Counted from the first letter of the stretch, positions 26,325 through 37,583 are shown. The stretch: DNA of 64,000 nt from Azospirillum halopraeferens DSM 3675 (GCF_000429625.1 NZ_AUCF01000011.1:62001-126000), one strand, 5' to 3'. The notes: a model not told the origin generated them from the sequence alone. A program made the numbers and translations.

Positions 26325-28637
26325 TCACACCGGTTCCAGGGTTGCCGATCCCGCGGCGGCGGGAGCATCGGGGGCGGGCAGGGCGGCGGTGGCGCGGGTG
26401 CCGCCGTGGTCGGCGTGCCGGCTCATCTCGCGCAGGCCCGCGGCGTCCAGGATCAGGGCGACGCGGCCGTCGCCCAGGATGGTCGCGGCGGCCACCCCGT
26501 CCAGGCGGCGGTAATTCGCCTCCAGGCTCTTGATGACGACCTGCTGCTGGCCCAGCACCTCGTCCACCACCAGGCCCAGGCGCGCACCGTCCTCGGTCTC
26601 CACCAGCACCACCAGGCCGCGGGTGGCGTCGCCCACCGCCCGGGGAATGCCGAACAGCCGGTGCAGGTAGACCAGGCGCACGTATTCGCCGCGGGCCATC
26701 ATCACGTCGCAGCGGCCGACCAGCCCGTGCAGGTCCTCGGGCTTGGGCCGCAGGCTTTCCACGATGTTGGTCAGCGGCAGCACGAACCGCTCCTCGCCCA
26801 CCGAGATGACCATGCCGTCCAGCACCGCCAGCGTCAGGGGCAGCGACAGCACGAAGCGCGATCCCTCGCCGGGTGCGGAATAGACGGCGATGCGCCCGCC
26901 CAGGGACGTGATGTTGCGCCGCACCACGTCCATACCCACGCCGCGGCCGGAGATGTTGGACACCGCATCGGCGGTGGAGAAGCCGGGCACGAAGATGAGG
27001 TTGTCGATCTCTTCGTCCGACAGCGCGGTGCCCGGCGCCACCAGCCCCTTCTCGATGGCCTTGGACAGGACGCGGGCCCGGTTGATGCCGCGGCCGTCGT
27101 CGGCCACCTCGATGACGATGCGGCCGGACCGGTGCTGGGCCGACAGGTGCACGGTGCCCTGGCGGGGCTTGCCGACGCGCTCCCGCTCCTCGGGGCTTTC
27201 CAGCCCGTGGTCGATGGAGTTGCGGATCATGTGGGTCAGCGGGTCGACCAGGTTCTCCACCACGGTCTTGTCCACCTCGGTGGTTTCGCCGGCGGTGACG
27301 AGCTGCACCTCCTTGCCGGTTGCCGCCGCCAGTTCGCGCACCAGGCGCGGCATGCGGCTGAACACGCTGGACACCGGCTGGGCGCGGATCGACATCACGC
27401 TCTCGCGCAGCTCGCGGGTGTGCTGGGCCAGTTGCTCCAGCCCCTCCAGCAGCTCCTGGAAGGCGCCCGGCGGCAGGTCGCGCACGTGCTCGGCGATCAT
27501 CGCCTGGGTGATCACCATCTCGCCGACCATGTTGACCAGCCGGTCGATCTTGTCCAGGTCGACGCGGATGGTGTGGCTGGTCAGGCCGGTGTGGGCGGCG
27601 CCGTTGCCCGCACCGTTGCCGCCGCCGGCACCGCCGGCACCGCCGGCCTCGCGCCGGACGGCGGCGTCCGGCACCGCGGCGGGAGCTGCCGGGACCGGGG
27701 TCGCCGCAGGGGGCGCCGCAGGGGGCGCCGCGGTGACGGTCGCTGCGGCCGCAGTCGGGACCGGCTGCGGCGGCTCCACCGGGACGGGGGGCGGGGAGTC
27801 GATGGTGACGGTGATGTCGCATTCGTCGGCGACGAATTCGAACACGTCGTCGATGGCCTCGGGGCCGACCTCCGGCCCGCTGGTCAGGCGCACCGTCCAC
27901 CACAGGTGCAGGTGCTCCGCCTCCAGGTCCGCCAGGGCCGGCAGGCGCTCGGTATGGCACTCCACCTCCGCGTCGCCCAGCCGGCGCAGGGCGCGCAGCA
28001 GGAAGGCCGGCTCGTTGCCCGACATCAGCAGGTCGTGGCGGGGGCGGAAGGTGATGATCCGACGCACCCGGCCGTCGTCATCGCCGGCTCCGGCGTCTTC
28101 GGACGCGGCGGCGCGGGCTTCGGCGATGGCCGCCAAGGCGTCGCCGAAGATGCCGGCCTCATCGTCCTCATCGTCGGGCGGGACGCCGGCGGCGGGAGGG
28201 GGGGCGGCGGGAGGGGGGGCGGCGACGCCGGTGGTGTTGGCATCCGTGTCCGGGGCCCGCAGGTACCGGCGCAGGGCGGCGACCACCGCGTCGGTGGTGC
28301 CGGGGGGCACGTCGGACCCTTCGCGGGCGTAGGCCAGCAGGTGGCCCAGCACGTCGTTGGCGCGGATCAGCGTGTCCACCAGGTCGGTGCTGACGGGGAT
28401 GCTGTCGTTGCGCACCCCGTCCATCACCGTCTCGAACTCGTGCGCGAAGGCCACCAGGTCCGTGAAGCCGAACGCCCCGCCGCCGCCCTTGATGGAGTGG
28501 ACGGCGCGGAAGATGGCGTTCACCTCGTCGGCGTCGACGGTGCCGGGCGCCAGGTTCAGCAGCCCGGTTTCCGCCACCGCCAGCAGCTCGGCGCTTTCAT
28601 CGAAATAGGTCTGCTTGAAGCGGCTCAGGTCTTCCAC
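26325..28637 (-). CDS. cheA: CheA, chemotaxis histidine kinase
   Basis: A 770-aa CheA. The P1/Hpt domain has phosphoacceptor His47 in FRAVHSIKGGGGAFGF; a long Ala/Pro-rich linker (about 135-330) holds a P2-like segment; P3 dimerisation (DKIDRLVNMVGEMVITQAMI), P4 kinase (HMIRNSIDHGLE; DDGRGI; GRGVGMDVV) and P5 CheW-like domain follow. It phosphorylates CheY and CheB, and conceivably the two receiver-PP2C proteins of the same operon. The start is GTG 28637 with GGAGGAGGA upstream. Sequence features suggest a fully active kinase. Confidence 0.96.
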   Translation of the reverse strand: MEDLSRFKQTYFDESAELLAVAETGLLNLAPGTVDADEVNAIFRAVHSIKGGGGAFGFTDLVAFAHEFETVMDGVRNDSIPVSTDLVDTLIRANDVLGHLLAYAREGSDVPPGTTDAVVAALRRYLRAPDTDANTTGVAAPPPAAPPPAAGVPPDDEDDEAGIFGDALAAIAEARAAASEDAGAGDDDGRVRRIITFRPRHDLLMSGNEPAFLLRALRRLGDAEVECHTERLPALADLEAEHLHLWWTVRLTSGPEVGPEAIDDVFEFVADECDITVTIDSPPPVPVEPPQPVPTAAAATVTAAPPAAPPAATPVPAAPAAVPDAAVRREAGGAGGAGGGNGAGNGAAHTGLTSHTIRVDLDKIDRLVNMVGEMVITQAMIAEHVRDLPPGAFQELLEGLEQLAQHTRELRESVMSIRAQPVSSVFSRMPRLVRELAAATGKEVQLVTAGETTEVDKTVVENLVDPLTHMIRNSIDHGLESPEERERVGKPRQGTVHLSAQHRSGRIVIEVADDGRGINRARVLSKAIEKGLVAPGTALSDEEIDNLIFVPGFSTADAVSNISGRGVGMDVVRRNITSLGGRIAVYSAPGEGSRFVLSLPLTLAVLDGMVISVGEERFVLPLTNIVESLRPKPEDLHGLVGRCDVMMARGEYVRLVYLHRLFGIPRAVGDATRGLVVLVETEDGARLGLVVDEVLGQQQVVIKSLEANYRRLDGVAAATILGDGRVALILDAAGLREMSRHADHGGTRATAALPAPDAPAAAGSATLEPV

Positions 28638-28662
28638 GGGCGGTGTCCTCCTCCGGCGGTGT

Positions 28663-29028
28663 TCAGCCGCAGACCTTCTGAACCACGGAGATCAGCTTGT
28701 CCGGGTTGAAGGGCTTGACGATCCAGCCGGTGGCCCCGGCGGCCCGCCCCTCGGCCTTCTTCTTCTCGTCCGATTCGGTGGTCAGCATGAGGATCGGCAG
28801 CGTGCGGTGCGCCGGGGCGGCGCGCAGGCGGCGGATCAGCGTCAGCCCGTCCATGATGGGCATGTTCAGATCGGCGATCACCAGATCCACCTTGTTGGCG
28901 GCGACCACCGAAAGGGCCTGCTGGCCGTCGCCGGCTTCCAGGACGTCGTAGCCGGCGTTCTTCAGCGTGAACGCGACCATGTCCCGCATGGTGCGGGAAT
29001 CATCGACGGTGAGAACCTTCTTCTTCAC
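28663..29028 (-). CDS. cheY: CheY, single-domain response regulator
   Basis: A 121-aa receiver: VDDSRTMRD (acidic pocket), Asp53 in VIADLNMPIMDG, TTESDE and WIVKPFNPDKL. It would carry the CheA signal to a flagellar or other target. I place the start at GTG 29028, which overlaps the stop of the STAS gene as GTGA and has GGAG 6 nt upstream; an ATG at 29040 is possible. No CheZ is encoded here; phosphate removal may depend on CheA or on other receivers acting as phosphate sinks. Confidence 0.93.
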   Translation of the reverse strand: MKKKVLTVDDSRTMRDMVAFTLKNAGYDVLEAGDGQQALSVVAANKVDLVIADLNMPIMDGLTLIRRLRAAPAHRTLPILMLTTESDEKKKAEGRAAGATGWIVKPFNPDKLISVVQKVCG

Positions 29029-29336
29029 GCCACGCTCCATTGCTTCAGCCAATCGGCAAGCCCCAGGTCGCCGCAGGTCTCGGCCATCACCTCCGACGGG
29101 TGTTCCACGACGAAGACCCGGCCCTGTTCGCCGGCGTGGCGCGATGCCACCATCAGGGCCTGGACGCAGGCCGTGCTCAGGCGCTCGACGGCCCCGGCGC
29201 GGACCACCACCGCCCCGTCGCGGGCGAAGGCGGCGCGCAGACTGTCGGCTAAAGGCTGCGCCATGGGCAGGTCCAGGTCCCCCGGGAGGCCGAGGCACAC
29301 CCGCCCGTCCTCCTCGCTCCATCCGATCAAGCTCAC
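29025..29336 (-). CDS. STAS-domain protein at the head of the chemosensory operon
   Basis: A 103-aa STAS domain, first gene of the operon. The usual DS(A/S)G loop reads VERLSTACVQALMVA, so a Ser-Thr pair sits where the regulatory serine is expected, though the context differs from SpoIIAA. STAS-first che clusters are known in several alphaproteobacteria, function unclear. GTG 29336 has GGAGG upstream, and its stop overlaps the cheY start. It may be the partner-switch input or sensor for the array. Confidence 0.82.
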   Translation of the reverse strand: MSLIGWSEEDGRVCLGLPGDLDLPMAQPLADSLRAAFARDGAVVVRAGAVERLSTACVQALMVASRHAGEQGRVFVVEHPSEVMAETCGDLGLADWLKQWSVA

Positions 29337-29487
29337 ACCCGTCCTCCCCTGCGCCGCGGCACGCCGCCGGCCGACGCGGCCATCGGGCGAAAACTGCCGG
29401 ATCCAGGGATAAGGATTGGTTAAGGGCGTAGGCCGAATGGGGGATTAATGCCGGTGGATGATTCGGCCCGTGCGCGCCGGCACTTTT
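29337..29487. other. Intergenic region upstream of the che/partner-switch operon
   Basis: The 151-bp gap between the yejF stop (29488) and the first STAS gene. It contains AT-richer DNA (GGATAAGGATTGGTTAAGG; GGGGATTAATGCC) that should carry the operon promoter on the minus strand, plus a short GTGC...GCAC palindrome (29467-29485) followed on the plus strand by TTTTT. I could not assign a sigma-28 or sigma-70 site with confidence. Confidence 0.35.
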
Positions 29488-31110
<1,623 letters not shown>

Positions 31111-31129
31111 GGCGGGGTTCCCCTTCTCG

Positions 31130-32260
31130 TTACTCGGCGGCCTTGGCCGTGCCGGCGGTGCCGGTGGCGGTGTCGGACACGTTCGGGCCGGTGGACAGCG
31201 CGCCGATGGTCTTGCGCGGGTCGAAGGCGTCGCGCACCGCCTCGCCGATGAAGATCAGCAGGCTCAGCATGATCGCCAGCACGAAGAAGGCGGTCAGGCC
31301 CAGCCACGGCGCCTGCAGGTTGGCCTTGCCCTGGGCCAGCAGCTCACCCAGCGACGGTGAGCCCGGCGGCAGGCCGAAGCCCAGGAAGTCCAGCGCCGTC
31401 AGCGTGGTGATGGACGAGTTCAGGATGAACGGCAGGAAGGTCAGCGTCGCCACCATGGCGTTGGGCAGGACGTGGCGCGCCATGATGGTGGCGTCGCCCG
31501 CCCCCAGCGCCCGGGCGGCCCGCACATAGTCGAAGTTGCGCGCCCGCAGGAACTCCGCACGCACCACGCCGACCAGCGCCATCCACGAGAACAGCAGCAG
31601 CAGTCCCAGCAGCCACCAGAAGTTCGGCGTCACCACGCTGGACAGGATGATCAGCAGGAACAGGGTGGGGAGGCCCGACCAGATTTCGATGAAGCGCTGG
31701 AACAGCAGATCGGTCAGGCCGCCGAAATAGCCCTGCACCGCGCCGGCCGCCACGCCGATGAACGAGGACAGGATGGTGAGCGTCAGGCCGAACAGCACCG
31801 AGATGCGAAAGCCGTAGATCATCCGCGCCACCACGTCGCGCCCCTGGTCGTCGGTGCCCAGCCAGTTCTCCGCCGACGGCGGGGCGGGGGCGGGGACCTG
31901 GAGCCCGTAGTTGATGGTGCGGTAGCTGAACGGGATCAGCGGCCACACCGCCCAGCCCTTCTCGGCGATCAGCTCCTGCACATAGGGGTCGCGGTAGTCG
32001 GTGTTGGTGGCGAACTCGCCGCCGAAGGTGGTTTCCGGATAGTTCTGGAAGACCGGGTAATAATACTGCCCGTCGTACTGCACCAGCAGCGGCCGGTCGT
32101 TGGCGATGAACTCGGCGAACAGGGTCACCAGGAAGATCACCAGGAAGATCCAGAACGACCAGAAGCCGCGCTTGTTGGCGCGGAAGTTCTGCAGGCGCCG
32201 CCGCGTCAGCGGCGTCACGCGCATGCCGAGGACGCGGGGGGTAGCGGTCGCCGGTGCCAT
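31130..32260 (-). CDS. yejE: Peptide ABC transporter permease, YejE-like
   Basis: A 376-aa inner-membrane permease with an N-terminal cytoplasmic segment, TM1 (WSFWIFLVIFLVTLFAEFIA), a large periplasmic loop containing NYPETTFGGEF, and five further helices with the EAA loop (ARALGAGDATIMARHVLPNAM). The YejE-specific QYDGQYYYPVFQ loop is present. ATG 32260, preceded by GGAGGG and one base after the yejB stop. Confidence 0.93.
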   Translation of the reverse strand: MAPATATPRVLGMRVTPLTRRRLQNFRANKRGFWSFWIFLVIFLVTLFAEFIANDRPLLVQYDGQYYYPVFQNYPETTFGGEFATNTDYRDPYVQELIAEKGWAVWPLIPFSYRTINYGLQVPAPAPPSAENWLGTDDQGRDVVARMIYGFRISVLFGLTLTILSSFIGVAAGAVQGYFGGLTDLLFQRFIEIWSGLPTLFLLIILSSVVTPNFWWLLGLLLLFSWMALVGVVRAEFLRARNFDYVRAARALGAGDATIMARHVLPNAMVATLTFLPFILNSSITTLTALDFLGFGLPPGSPSLGELLAQGKANLQAPWLGLTAFFVLAIMLSLLIFIGEAVRDAFDPRKTIGALSTGPNVSDTATGTAGTAKAAE

Positions 32261-32261
32261 C

Positions 32262-33377
32262 TCACACCCTCCGCGCTTCGAAGTCGATGCGGGGATCGAC
32301 CACCACATACATGATGTCGCCCAGCAGGTTCATCAGCAATCCCAGCAGCGTGAAGAAGTAGAGCGTGCCGAACATCACCGGATAGTCCCGGTTGATCGCC
32401 GCCTCGAAGCCCAGCAGCCCCAGCCCGTCGAGGGAGAAGATCACCTCGATCAGCAGCGAGCCGGTGAACAGGATGCCGATGAAGGCGCCGGGGAAGCCGG
32501 CGATGACGATCAGCATGGCGTTGCGGAAGATGTGGCCGTAGAGGACGCGCCGCTCCGCCAGCCCCTTGGCGCGGGCGGTGACGACGTACTGCTTGTTGAT
32601 CTCCTCCAGGAAGGAGTTCTTGGTCAGCATGGTCAGGCTGGCGAAGCCGCCGATCACCAGCGCCGTCACCGGCAGGGTGATGTGCCAGAAGTAATCGAGG
32701 ATCTGCTGCCACCACGTCAGGTCGGCCCAGTTGTCGGACACCAGCCCGCGCAGGGGGAACCAGTCGAGATAGCGGCCGCCGGAGAACACCACGATCAGCA
32801 GCACGGCGAACAGGAAGCTGGGGATGGCGTAGCCGACGATCACCACCCCCGACGTCCAGACGTCGAAGGGGGCGCCGTCGCGCGTCGCCTTGGCGATGCC
32901 CAGCGGGATGGACACGAGATAGACGATCAGCGTCGTCCACAGCCCCAGCGACACCGACACCGGCATCTTCTCCAGCACCAGCTCCATCACCCCGCGGTCG
33001 CGAAAGTAGGAGGTGCCGAAGTCGAACACCAGATAGTTGCCCATCATATGCAGGAAGCGTTCGTGCAGCGGCTTGTCGAAGCCGAACTCCCGCTCAAGCT
33101 GGCGGATGAACTCCGGGTCCAGGCCCTGGGCGCCGCGGTAGCGGCTGGTGACGTCGCCCCCGGTGGCCTGGCCCTGCATCTGCGCCGCCGCCCCGGCGTC
33201 GCCGCCGCCGGTGCCGCCGATGCGGGCCGTCGCCTCCACGGCGGTGCCCTGCATGCGGGCGATCACCTGCTCGATCGGGCCGCCGGGGGCGATCTGCACG
33301 ATCAGGAAGTTGATGATCATGATCCCGATCAGCGTCGGGATGATCAGCAGCAGACGGCGGATGATGTAGGCCAGCAT
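32262..33377 (-). CDS. yejB: Peptide ABC transporter permease, YejB-like
   Basis: A 371-aa permease with a classic N-terminal [20 protein letters not shown] helix, a periplasmic domain, and the permease core with the EAA loop ([23 protein letters not shown]). YejB partners YejE in the transmembrane channel. An Ala/Gly-rich insertion (about residues 48-75, [21 protein letters not shown]) between the first helix and the periplasmic domain is unusual. Confidence 0.93.
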   Translation of the reverse strand: MLAYIIRRLLLIIPTLIGIMIINFLIVQIAPGGPIEQVIARMQGTAVEATARIGGTGGGDAGAAAQMQGQATGGDVTSRYRGAQGLDPEFIRQLEREFGFDKPLHERFLHMMGNYLVFDFGTSYFRDRGVMELVLEKMPVSVSLGLWTTLIVYLVSIPLGIAKATRDGAPFDVWTSGVVIVGYAIPSFLFAVLLIVVFSGGRYLDWFPLRGLVSDNWADLTWWQQILDYFWHITLPVTALVIGGFASLTMLTKNSFLEEINKQYVVTARAKGLAERRVLYGHIFRNAMLIVIAGFPGAFIGILFTGSLLIEVIFSLDGLGLLGFEAAINRDYPVMFGTLYFFTLLGLLMNLLGDIMYVVVDPRIDFEARRV

Positions 33378-33425
33378 CGGCGGTCCTGTCCTGTTCCGGC
33401 GTGTCCGGGGGCGGCGGGGCGGCGG

Positions 33426-35279
33426 TTACGGAGCCTTGCGCAGCGCCGCATCCCTGGCGGCATCGATCCACCAGGTGGTGGGGAAGCCGTGCGAGTACCG
33501 CGCCATGGTCTCCGGATAGCCGAAGCGGTCCCAGTAGGCCAGCCGGTCCGTGTCGTTGTACCACAGCGGGATGACGTACCAGCCGGACAGCAGGACGCGG
33601 TCCATGGCGCGGGTCGTCGCCTCGATGGTGGGCAGGTCGGTGCCGGTGACGATCGTTTCCAACAGTTCGTCGACCACAGGATCGCGGATCGCCGCGAAAT
33701 TGCCCTGGCCGGGCACGTCCGCCACCGCGCTGGAGTAGTAGGAGCGCAGCTCCGGCCCCGGCGGCGGGAAGAAGGTCAGGCCCAGGCTGACCATGTCGAA
33801 GTCGTACTCGTCGGTGCGCACCTTGTACTGGGCGGTGTCGACGACGCGGATCGAGGCGTCGATGCCCGCCCGCTTCAGGTGGGTGACGAATGGCTCGGCC
33901 AGGCGCACCGAGGACGGGTCGTAGAGCAGGATCTCGAAGGCGAACTGGCGGCCGGTCTGCGCGTTCACCAGCCGGCCGTCCCGGTGCTCCCACCCCGCCT
34001 CGTTGAACAGGGCGTAGGCCTTGCGCAGGTTCTCGCGCGAGCGGCCGGAGCCGTCGGTGGACGGCGGCTCGAACGCATCGGTCAGCACCTCCGGCCGCAC
34101 CCGGTCCCTGTAGGGGGCGAGCGCCGCCAGCTCCTCGGGCGTCGGCGGGCCCTTGGCGCCGTAGTCGGAGTTGGGAAACCAGCTCTTGATCCGCTTGTAC
34201 TGGCCGTAGAGAAGCTGGCGCTGGATCGTCTCGAAATCATACAGGTGGTTGATCGCCTGGCGCACCCGGATGTCCTGGAACTGCGGCCGGCGGGTGTTGA
34301 AGACGTAGCTGAGCATGCCGTGCGGCGCGTTGTCGGGCACCTCGCGGCGGACCAGCCGGCCCTGGCGGACGGCGTTCGTCTCATAGCCGGTGGCCCAGCG
34401 CTGCGCCCGGTTCTCCGCCCGGAAATCGATCCGGCCGGCCATCAGCGCTTCGAACTGCACGTTGTCGTCGCGGTAATAGTCGTAGCGGATCTCGTCGAAG
34501 TTGAACAGACCCTGCATCATCGGCAGGTCCTTCGCCCAGTAGTCCTTCACCCGCTCGTAGGTGATGGACCGGCCGGCCTCGACCGACTTGATGCGGTAGG
34601 CACCGGAGCCGAGCGGCGGCACCAGGGTGGTCCGGGTGGGGTCGCGCCCCTCCGCCTGCCAGTAATGGCGCGGCATCGGCCACAGGCCGGCGGCGGCCAT
34701 CAGCGGCTTCATGGTGTCGCGGGTGCGCACGTGGCAGGTCAGCACCCGGGTGTCGGTCGCCTCGCACCGCTCGATGTCGTCGAAGAAGGAGCGCAGGAAC
34801 AGCCGCCCCTCCTTGCGCACGAAGTCCAGGGAGTAGACGAAGTCCTCGGCGGTGATGGGCGTGCCGTCGTGCCAGCGCGCTTCCTCGCGCAGGTGGAAGC
34901 GGATCCAGCTCTTGTCGGCGGGATACTCCATGGTCTCGGCGATCAGGCCGTAGGCGGAGGACAGCTCGTCGCCGGAGCCGGTGGTCAGCCCGTCGGTCGT
35001 CAGCCCGATGCCGGCCGGCCAGGTGCCGCGCTCGATCAGGGTGGTCAGGGTGTCGAAGCTGCCGAACGCCCCCAGCGTGATCGAGCCGCCCTTGGGCGCG
35101 TCGGGGTTGGCGTAGGGCCAGTGCGGCATGTCCGGCCCGTACAGCGGCTCACCGAACTCGGCGATCGCCCAGGACCGGGTGATGCCGTCGCCGGCGGTTT
35201 CCTGCGCGGCCGCCGGCACCGCCGCCAGGACCAGCCCCACCAACGCCGCCCGCACCGCGGCCGCTACCCGAACCCCCAT
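33426..35279 (-). CDS. yejA: Extracellular peptide-binding protein, YejA-like (first copy, proximal to yejB)
   Basis: A 617-aa SBP_bac_5-family periplasmic protein with a signal peptide (GVRVAAAVRAALVGLVLAAV, cleavage near AAAQ). Markers include GEPLYGPDMPHWPYANPDAP near the N-terminus, ARWHDGTPITAEDFVYSLDF, and a FPPPGPELRSYYSS segment. It captures oligopeptides for YejBEF. ATG 35279 (MGVRV) is favoured over an upstream in-frame ATG because the signal peptide begins there. A second YejA-like gene lies upstream. Confidence 0.93.
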   Translation of the reverse strand: MGVRVAAAVRAALVGLVLAAVPAAAQETAGDGITRSWAIAEFGEPLYGPDMPHWPYANPDAPKGGSITLGAFGSFDTLTTLIERGTWPAGIGLTTDGLTTGSGDELSSAYGLIAETMEYPADKSWIRFHLREEARWHDGTPITAEDFVYSLDFVRKEGRLFLRSFFDDIERCEATDTRVLTCHVRTRDTMKPLMAAAGLWPMPRHYWQAEGRDPTRTTLVPPLGSGAYRIKSVEAGRSITYERVKDYWAKDLPMMQGLFNFDEIRYDYYRDDNVQFEALMAGRIDFRAENRAQRWATGYETNAVRQGRLVRREVPDNAPHGMLSYVFNTRRPQFQDIRVRQAINHLYDFETIQRQLLYGQYKRIKSWFPNSDYGAKGPPTPEELAALAPYRDRVRPEVLTDAFEPPSTDGSGRSRENLRKAYALFNEAGWEHRDGRLVNAQTGRQFAFEILLYDPSSVRLAEPFVTHLKRAGIDASIRVVDTAQYKVRTDEYDFDMVSLGLTFFPPPGPELRSYYSSAVADVPGQGNFAAIRDPVVDELLETIVTGTDLPTIEATTRAMDRVLLSGWYVIPLWYNDTDRLAYWDRFGYPETMARYSHGFPTTWWIDAARDAALRKAP

Positions 35280-35387
35280 GTCGCGCCCCTTGCACCCCGC
35301 GGCGGACCGCCGCCGCATCAGGCGTAAGGTAGGGACCGCAGCATGTCACAATCAAGGCATGGCGGTGCAGAAAGGCTGCCGATCGCA

Positions 35388-35571
35388 GCCCTCCCGCGGC
35401 CGCGCCGGGGGAGGGCGACCCGCGAAGCGGGCGGGTGAGGGATTGGGTTCGCGAGAATGAAGAGTTTCCGGAACCGGGACCCGGGGGCGTCGGCTCTGTC
35501 AATGACACCGCACCCCCCGCCTTCCCAACCGGAGGTTGGGCCCCTTCCTCCCCCGCCGGAGGCGAGGGAGG
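35388..35571. repeat. Cluster of GC-rich REP-like palindromes between the two yejA genes
   Basis: The 323-bp gap between the two yejA genes (35280-35602) holds several hairpins: GCCCTCCC/GGGAGGGC (35388-35416), CCCGC-GAA-GCGGG (about 35420-35432), CCCAACC-GGA-GGTTGGG (35524-35540) and CCTCCC/GGGAGG (about 35547-35571). They resemble the palindromes between napA and napG. They may attenuate transcription so that the downstream yejA, yejB, yejE and yejF genes are expressed less than the first. Confidence 0.6.
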
Positions 35572-35602
35572 AGACCGTCGTCTCACTTGCCGGGGAGCCG
35601 AG

Positions 35603-37447
35603 TCACTGTCCCTGAGCCCGCTTCGACCACCAGGCCGGGGAATAGAAGACGGCGCGCAGGCTGTCGTCGTAGGGGGCATCGGTGTCGGGGGTGCCGAACT
35701 TGTCCCACATGGCCACCCAGTTGTCGGCGTTGTACCAGTGGGGAACCATGTAGTGGCTCCACAGCAGCACGCGGTCGAGGGCGCGGGTGGCGCCCAGCAG
35801 GCTGTCGCGGTCGTTGGCCTCCACCACCTTGCCGATCAGCGCGTCCACCACCGGGTCGCGGATGCCGGCCAGATTGGCCGAGCCGGGCGTGTCCGCGGCC
35901 TGCGAGCCGAAGTAGTTGTACAGCTCCGTGCCCGGCGGGCTGGGGAAGGCGAAGTTGGTGACCACCACGTCGAAATCGAACTCGTCGGTGCGCCGCTGGT
36001 ACTGGGCGGTGTCGACGATGCGCAACTGCGCGTCGACGCCGGCGCGGCGCAATGCCTCCACATAGGGCTGGATGACGCGGGTCAGACCGCCGCTCTCCAG
36101 GAACTCGACGGTCATCCGGGCGCCGGTGGCGGTGTTGATCATGCGCCCGTCGCGCAGCTCCCACCCCGCCTCGGCAAACAGGCGGAACGCCTCGCGCAGG
36201 TTCTCGCGCGAGCGGCCGGAGCCGTCGGTCACCGGCGGTTCGTACGGATCGGTGAAGACCCGCGGTGGCACCCGGTCGCGGAACGGCTCCAGCAGTTCCA
36301 ACTCGTGAGGGCCGGGGAGGTCGCGGGCGCCGTATTCGGAGTTGGGGAAGTTCGACTTGGTCCGGGTGTACTGGCCGTACAGGATGTTCCGCTGGATCCA
36401 CTCGAAATCGAAGAGGTAGCCGAACGCCTCGCGCACCCGCGGGTCGGCGAAGCGCTCGCGCCGGGTGTTGAAGCGGAACGCCTGGGCACCCAGCGGCAGT
36501 TCGCGGGCGATCTCCCGCCGCACCACCCGGCCGTCGCGGGCGGCCGGGAAATCATAGCCGGTCGTCCAGCGCTGGGCCCGGTTCTCCATCCGCACGTCGT
36601 AGGCGCCGGCCTTGAACGCCTCGAACATCACGTCGTCGTCGCGGTAGTAGTCGACGCGGACGGTGTCGAAATTGTACTGGCCGCGGTTGACCGCCAGGTC
36701 GCGGCCCCAGTAGTCCTCCACCCGCCGGAAGGTGATGGAGCGGCCGGGGTCCACCGCCGCGACCCGATAGGGGCCGGAGCCCAGCGGCGCCTCCAGCGAG
36801 GTGCGGGAGATGTCGCGTCCCTCCGCCGTCCACCAGTGGCGGGGCAGGGGCGACAGGGTGGTGGCGAAGTCGATGATCGGCTTGATCTCGCCGCGGCTGC
36901 TCAGGGCGATGCGCAGGCGGCGGTCGTCCGGGGCCTCCACCGCCGTGATCTTGTCCAGGAACGACTTCAGGAAGGGGGACCCGTGCTCCTGGATGGCGTC
37001 CCAGGCGAACACCAGGTCGCCGGCGGTGATGGGAGTGCCGTCGTGCCAGCGGGCCTCCGGGCGCAGGGTGAAGACCGCCTCGCTGCGGTCCTCGGCCACC
37101 GCGACGCTTTCGGCCAGCCGGCCGTAGGCGGCGTCCAGCTCCCACCCCGACCCCACCATCAGCGGGTCGGCGATCAGCCCCATGTGCCGCGGCTTGACGC
37201 CGCGCAGGATCACCGTGTTCAGGCTGTCGAAGGTGGCCGGGAAGTTGGAGCCGATGATGATCTCGCCGCCCTTGGGCGCGTCGGGGTTGACGTGCGGGAA
37301 ATGGGTGAAGTCCGGCCCGAACTCCGGCTCGCCGAACTGGCGGAGCGCGTGCACGGGATCGGCGGCGGCCGGTGCCGGTGCCGGGGCCGCAGCCACGGTC
37401 AGGGACAGGACGGCGGCGGCCAGGGTCGCGGCGAGGGTGCGGCGCAT
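35603..37447 (-). CDS. Extracellular peptide-binding protein, YejA-like (second copy, operon-first)
   Basis: A 614-aa paralogue of the 33426-35279 protein, with the same layout: signal peptide (RRTLAATLAAAVLSLTVAAA), GEPEFGPDFTHFPHVNPDAP, ARWHDGTPITAGDLVFAWDA and FPSPPGTELYNYFGSQ. The two differ in many positions, so the duplication is not recent. Two binding proteins sharing one permease would widen peptide specificity. ATG 37447. The intergenic hairpins downstream separate it from the rest of the operon. Confidence 0.92.
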   Translation of the reverse strand: MRRTLAATLAAAVLSLTVAAAPAPAPAAADPVHALRQFGEPEFGPDFTHFPHVNPDAPKGGEIIIGSNFPATFDSLNTVILRGVKPRHMGLIADPLMVGSGWELDAAYGRLAESVAVAEDRSEAVFTLRPEARWHDGTPITAGDLVFAWDAIQEHGSPFLKSFLDKITAVEAPDDRRLRIALSSRGEIKPIIDFATTLSPLPRHWWTAEGRDISRTSLEAPLGSGPYRVAAVDPGRSITFRRVEDYWGRDLAVNRGQYNFDTVRVDYYRDDDVMFEAFKAGAYDVRMENRAQRWTTGYDFPAARDGRVVRREIARELPLGAQAFRFNTRRERFADPRVREAFGYLFDFEWIQRNILYGQYTRTKSNFPNSEYGARDLPGPHELELLEPFRDRVPPRVFTDPYEPPVTDGSGRSRENLREAFRLFAEAGWELRDGRMINTATGARMTVEFLESGGLTRVIQPYVEALRRAGVDAQLRIVDTAQYQRRTDEFDFDVVVTNFAFPSPPGTELYNYFGSQAADTPGSANLAGIRDPVVDALIGKVVEANDRDSLLGATRALDRVLLWSHYMVPHWYNADNWVAMWDKFGTPDTDAPYDDSLRAVFYSPAWWSKRAQGQ

Positions 37448-37583
37448 GGGCGGTCGGGCTCATCCATGAAAGGTTCACACGTCTCCGATAGATTGCCTCA
37501 TACGCCCGTCGATCAAGCGCAAAGTCCGGTGCGGCGGGCGGCTGCGGCCTGTTGACGCCGCGTGACCGAACGGAGAGCCCGCA

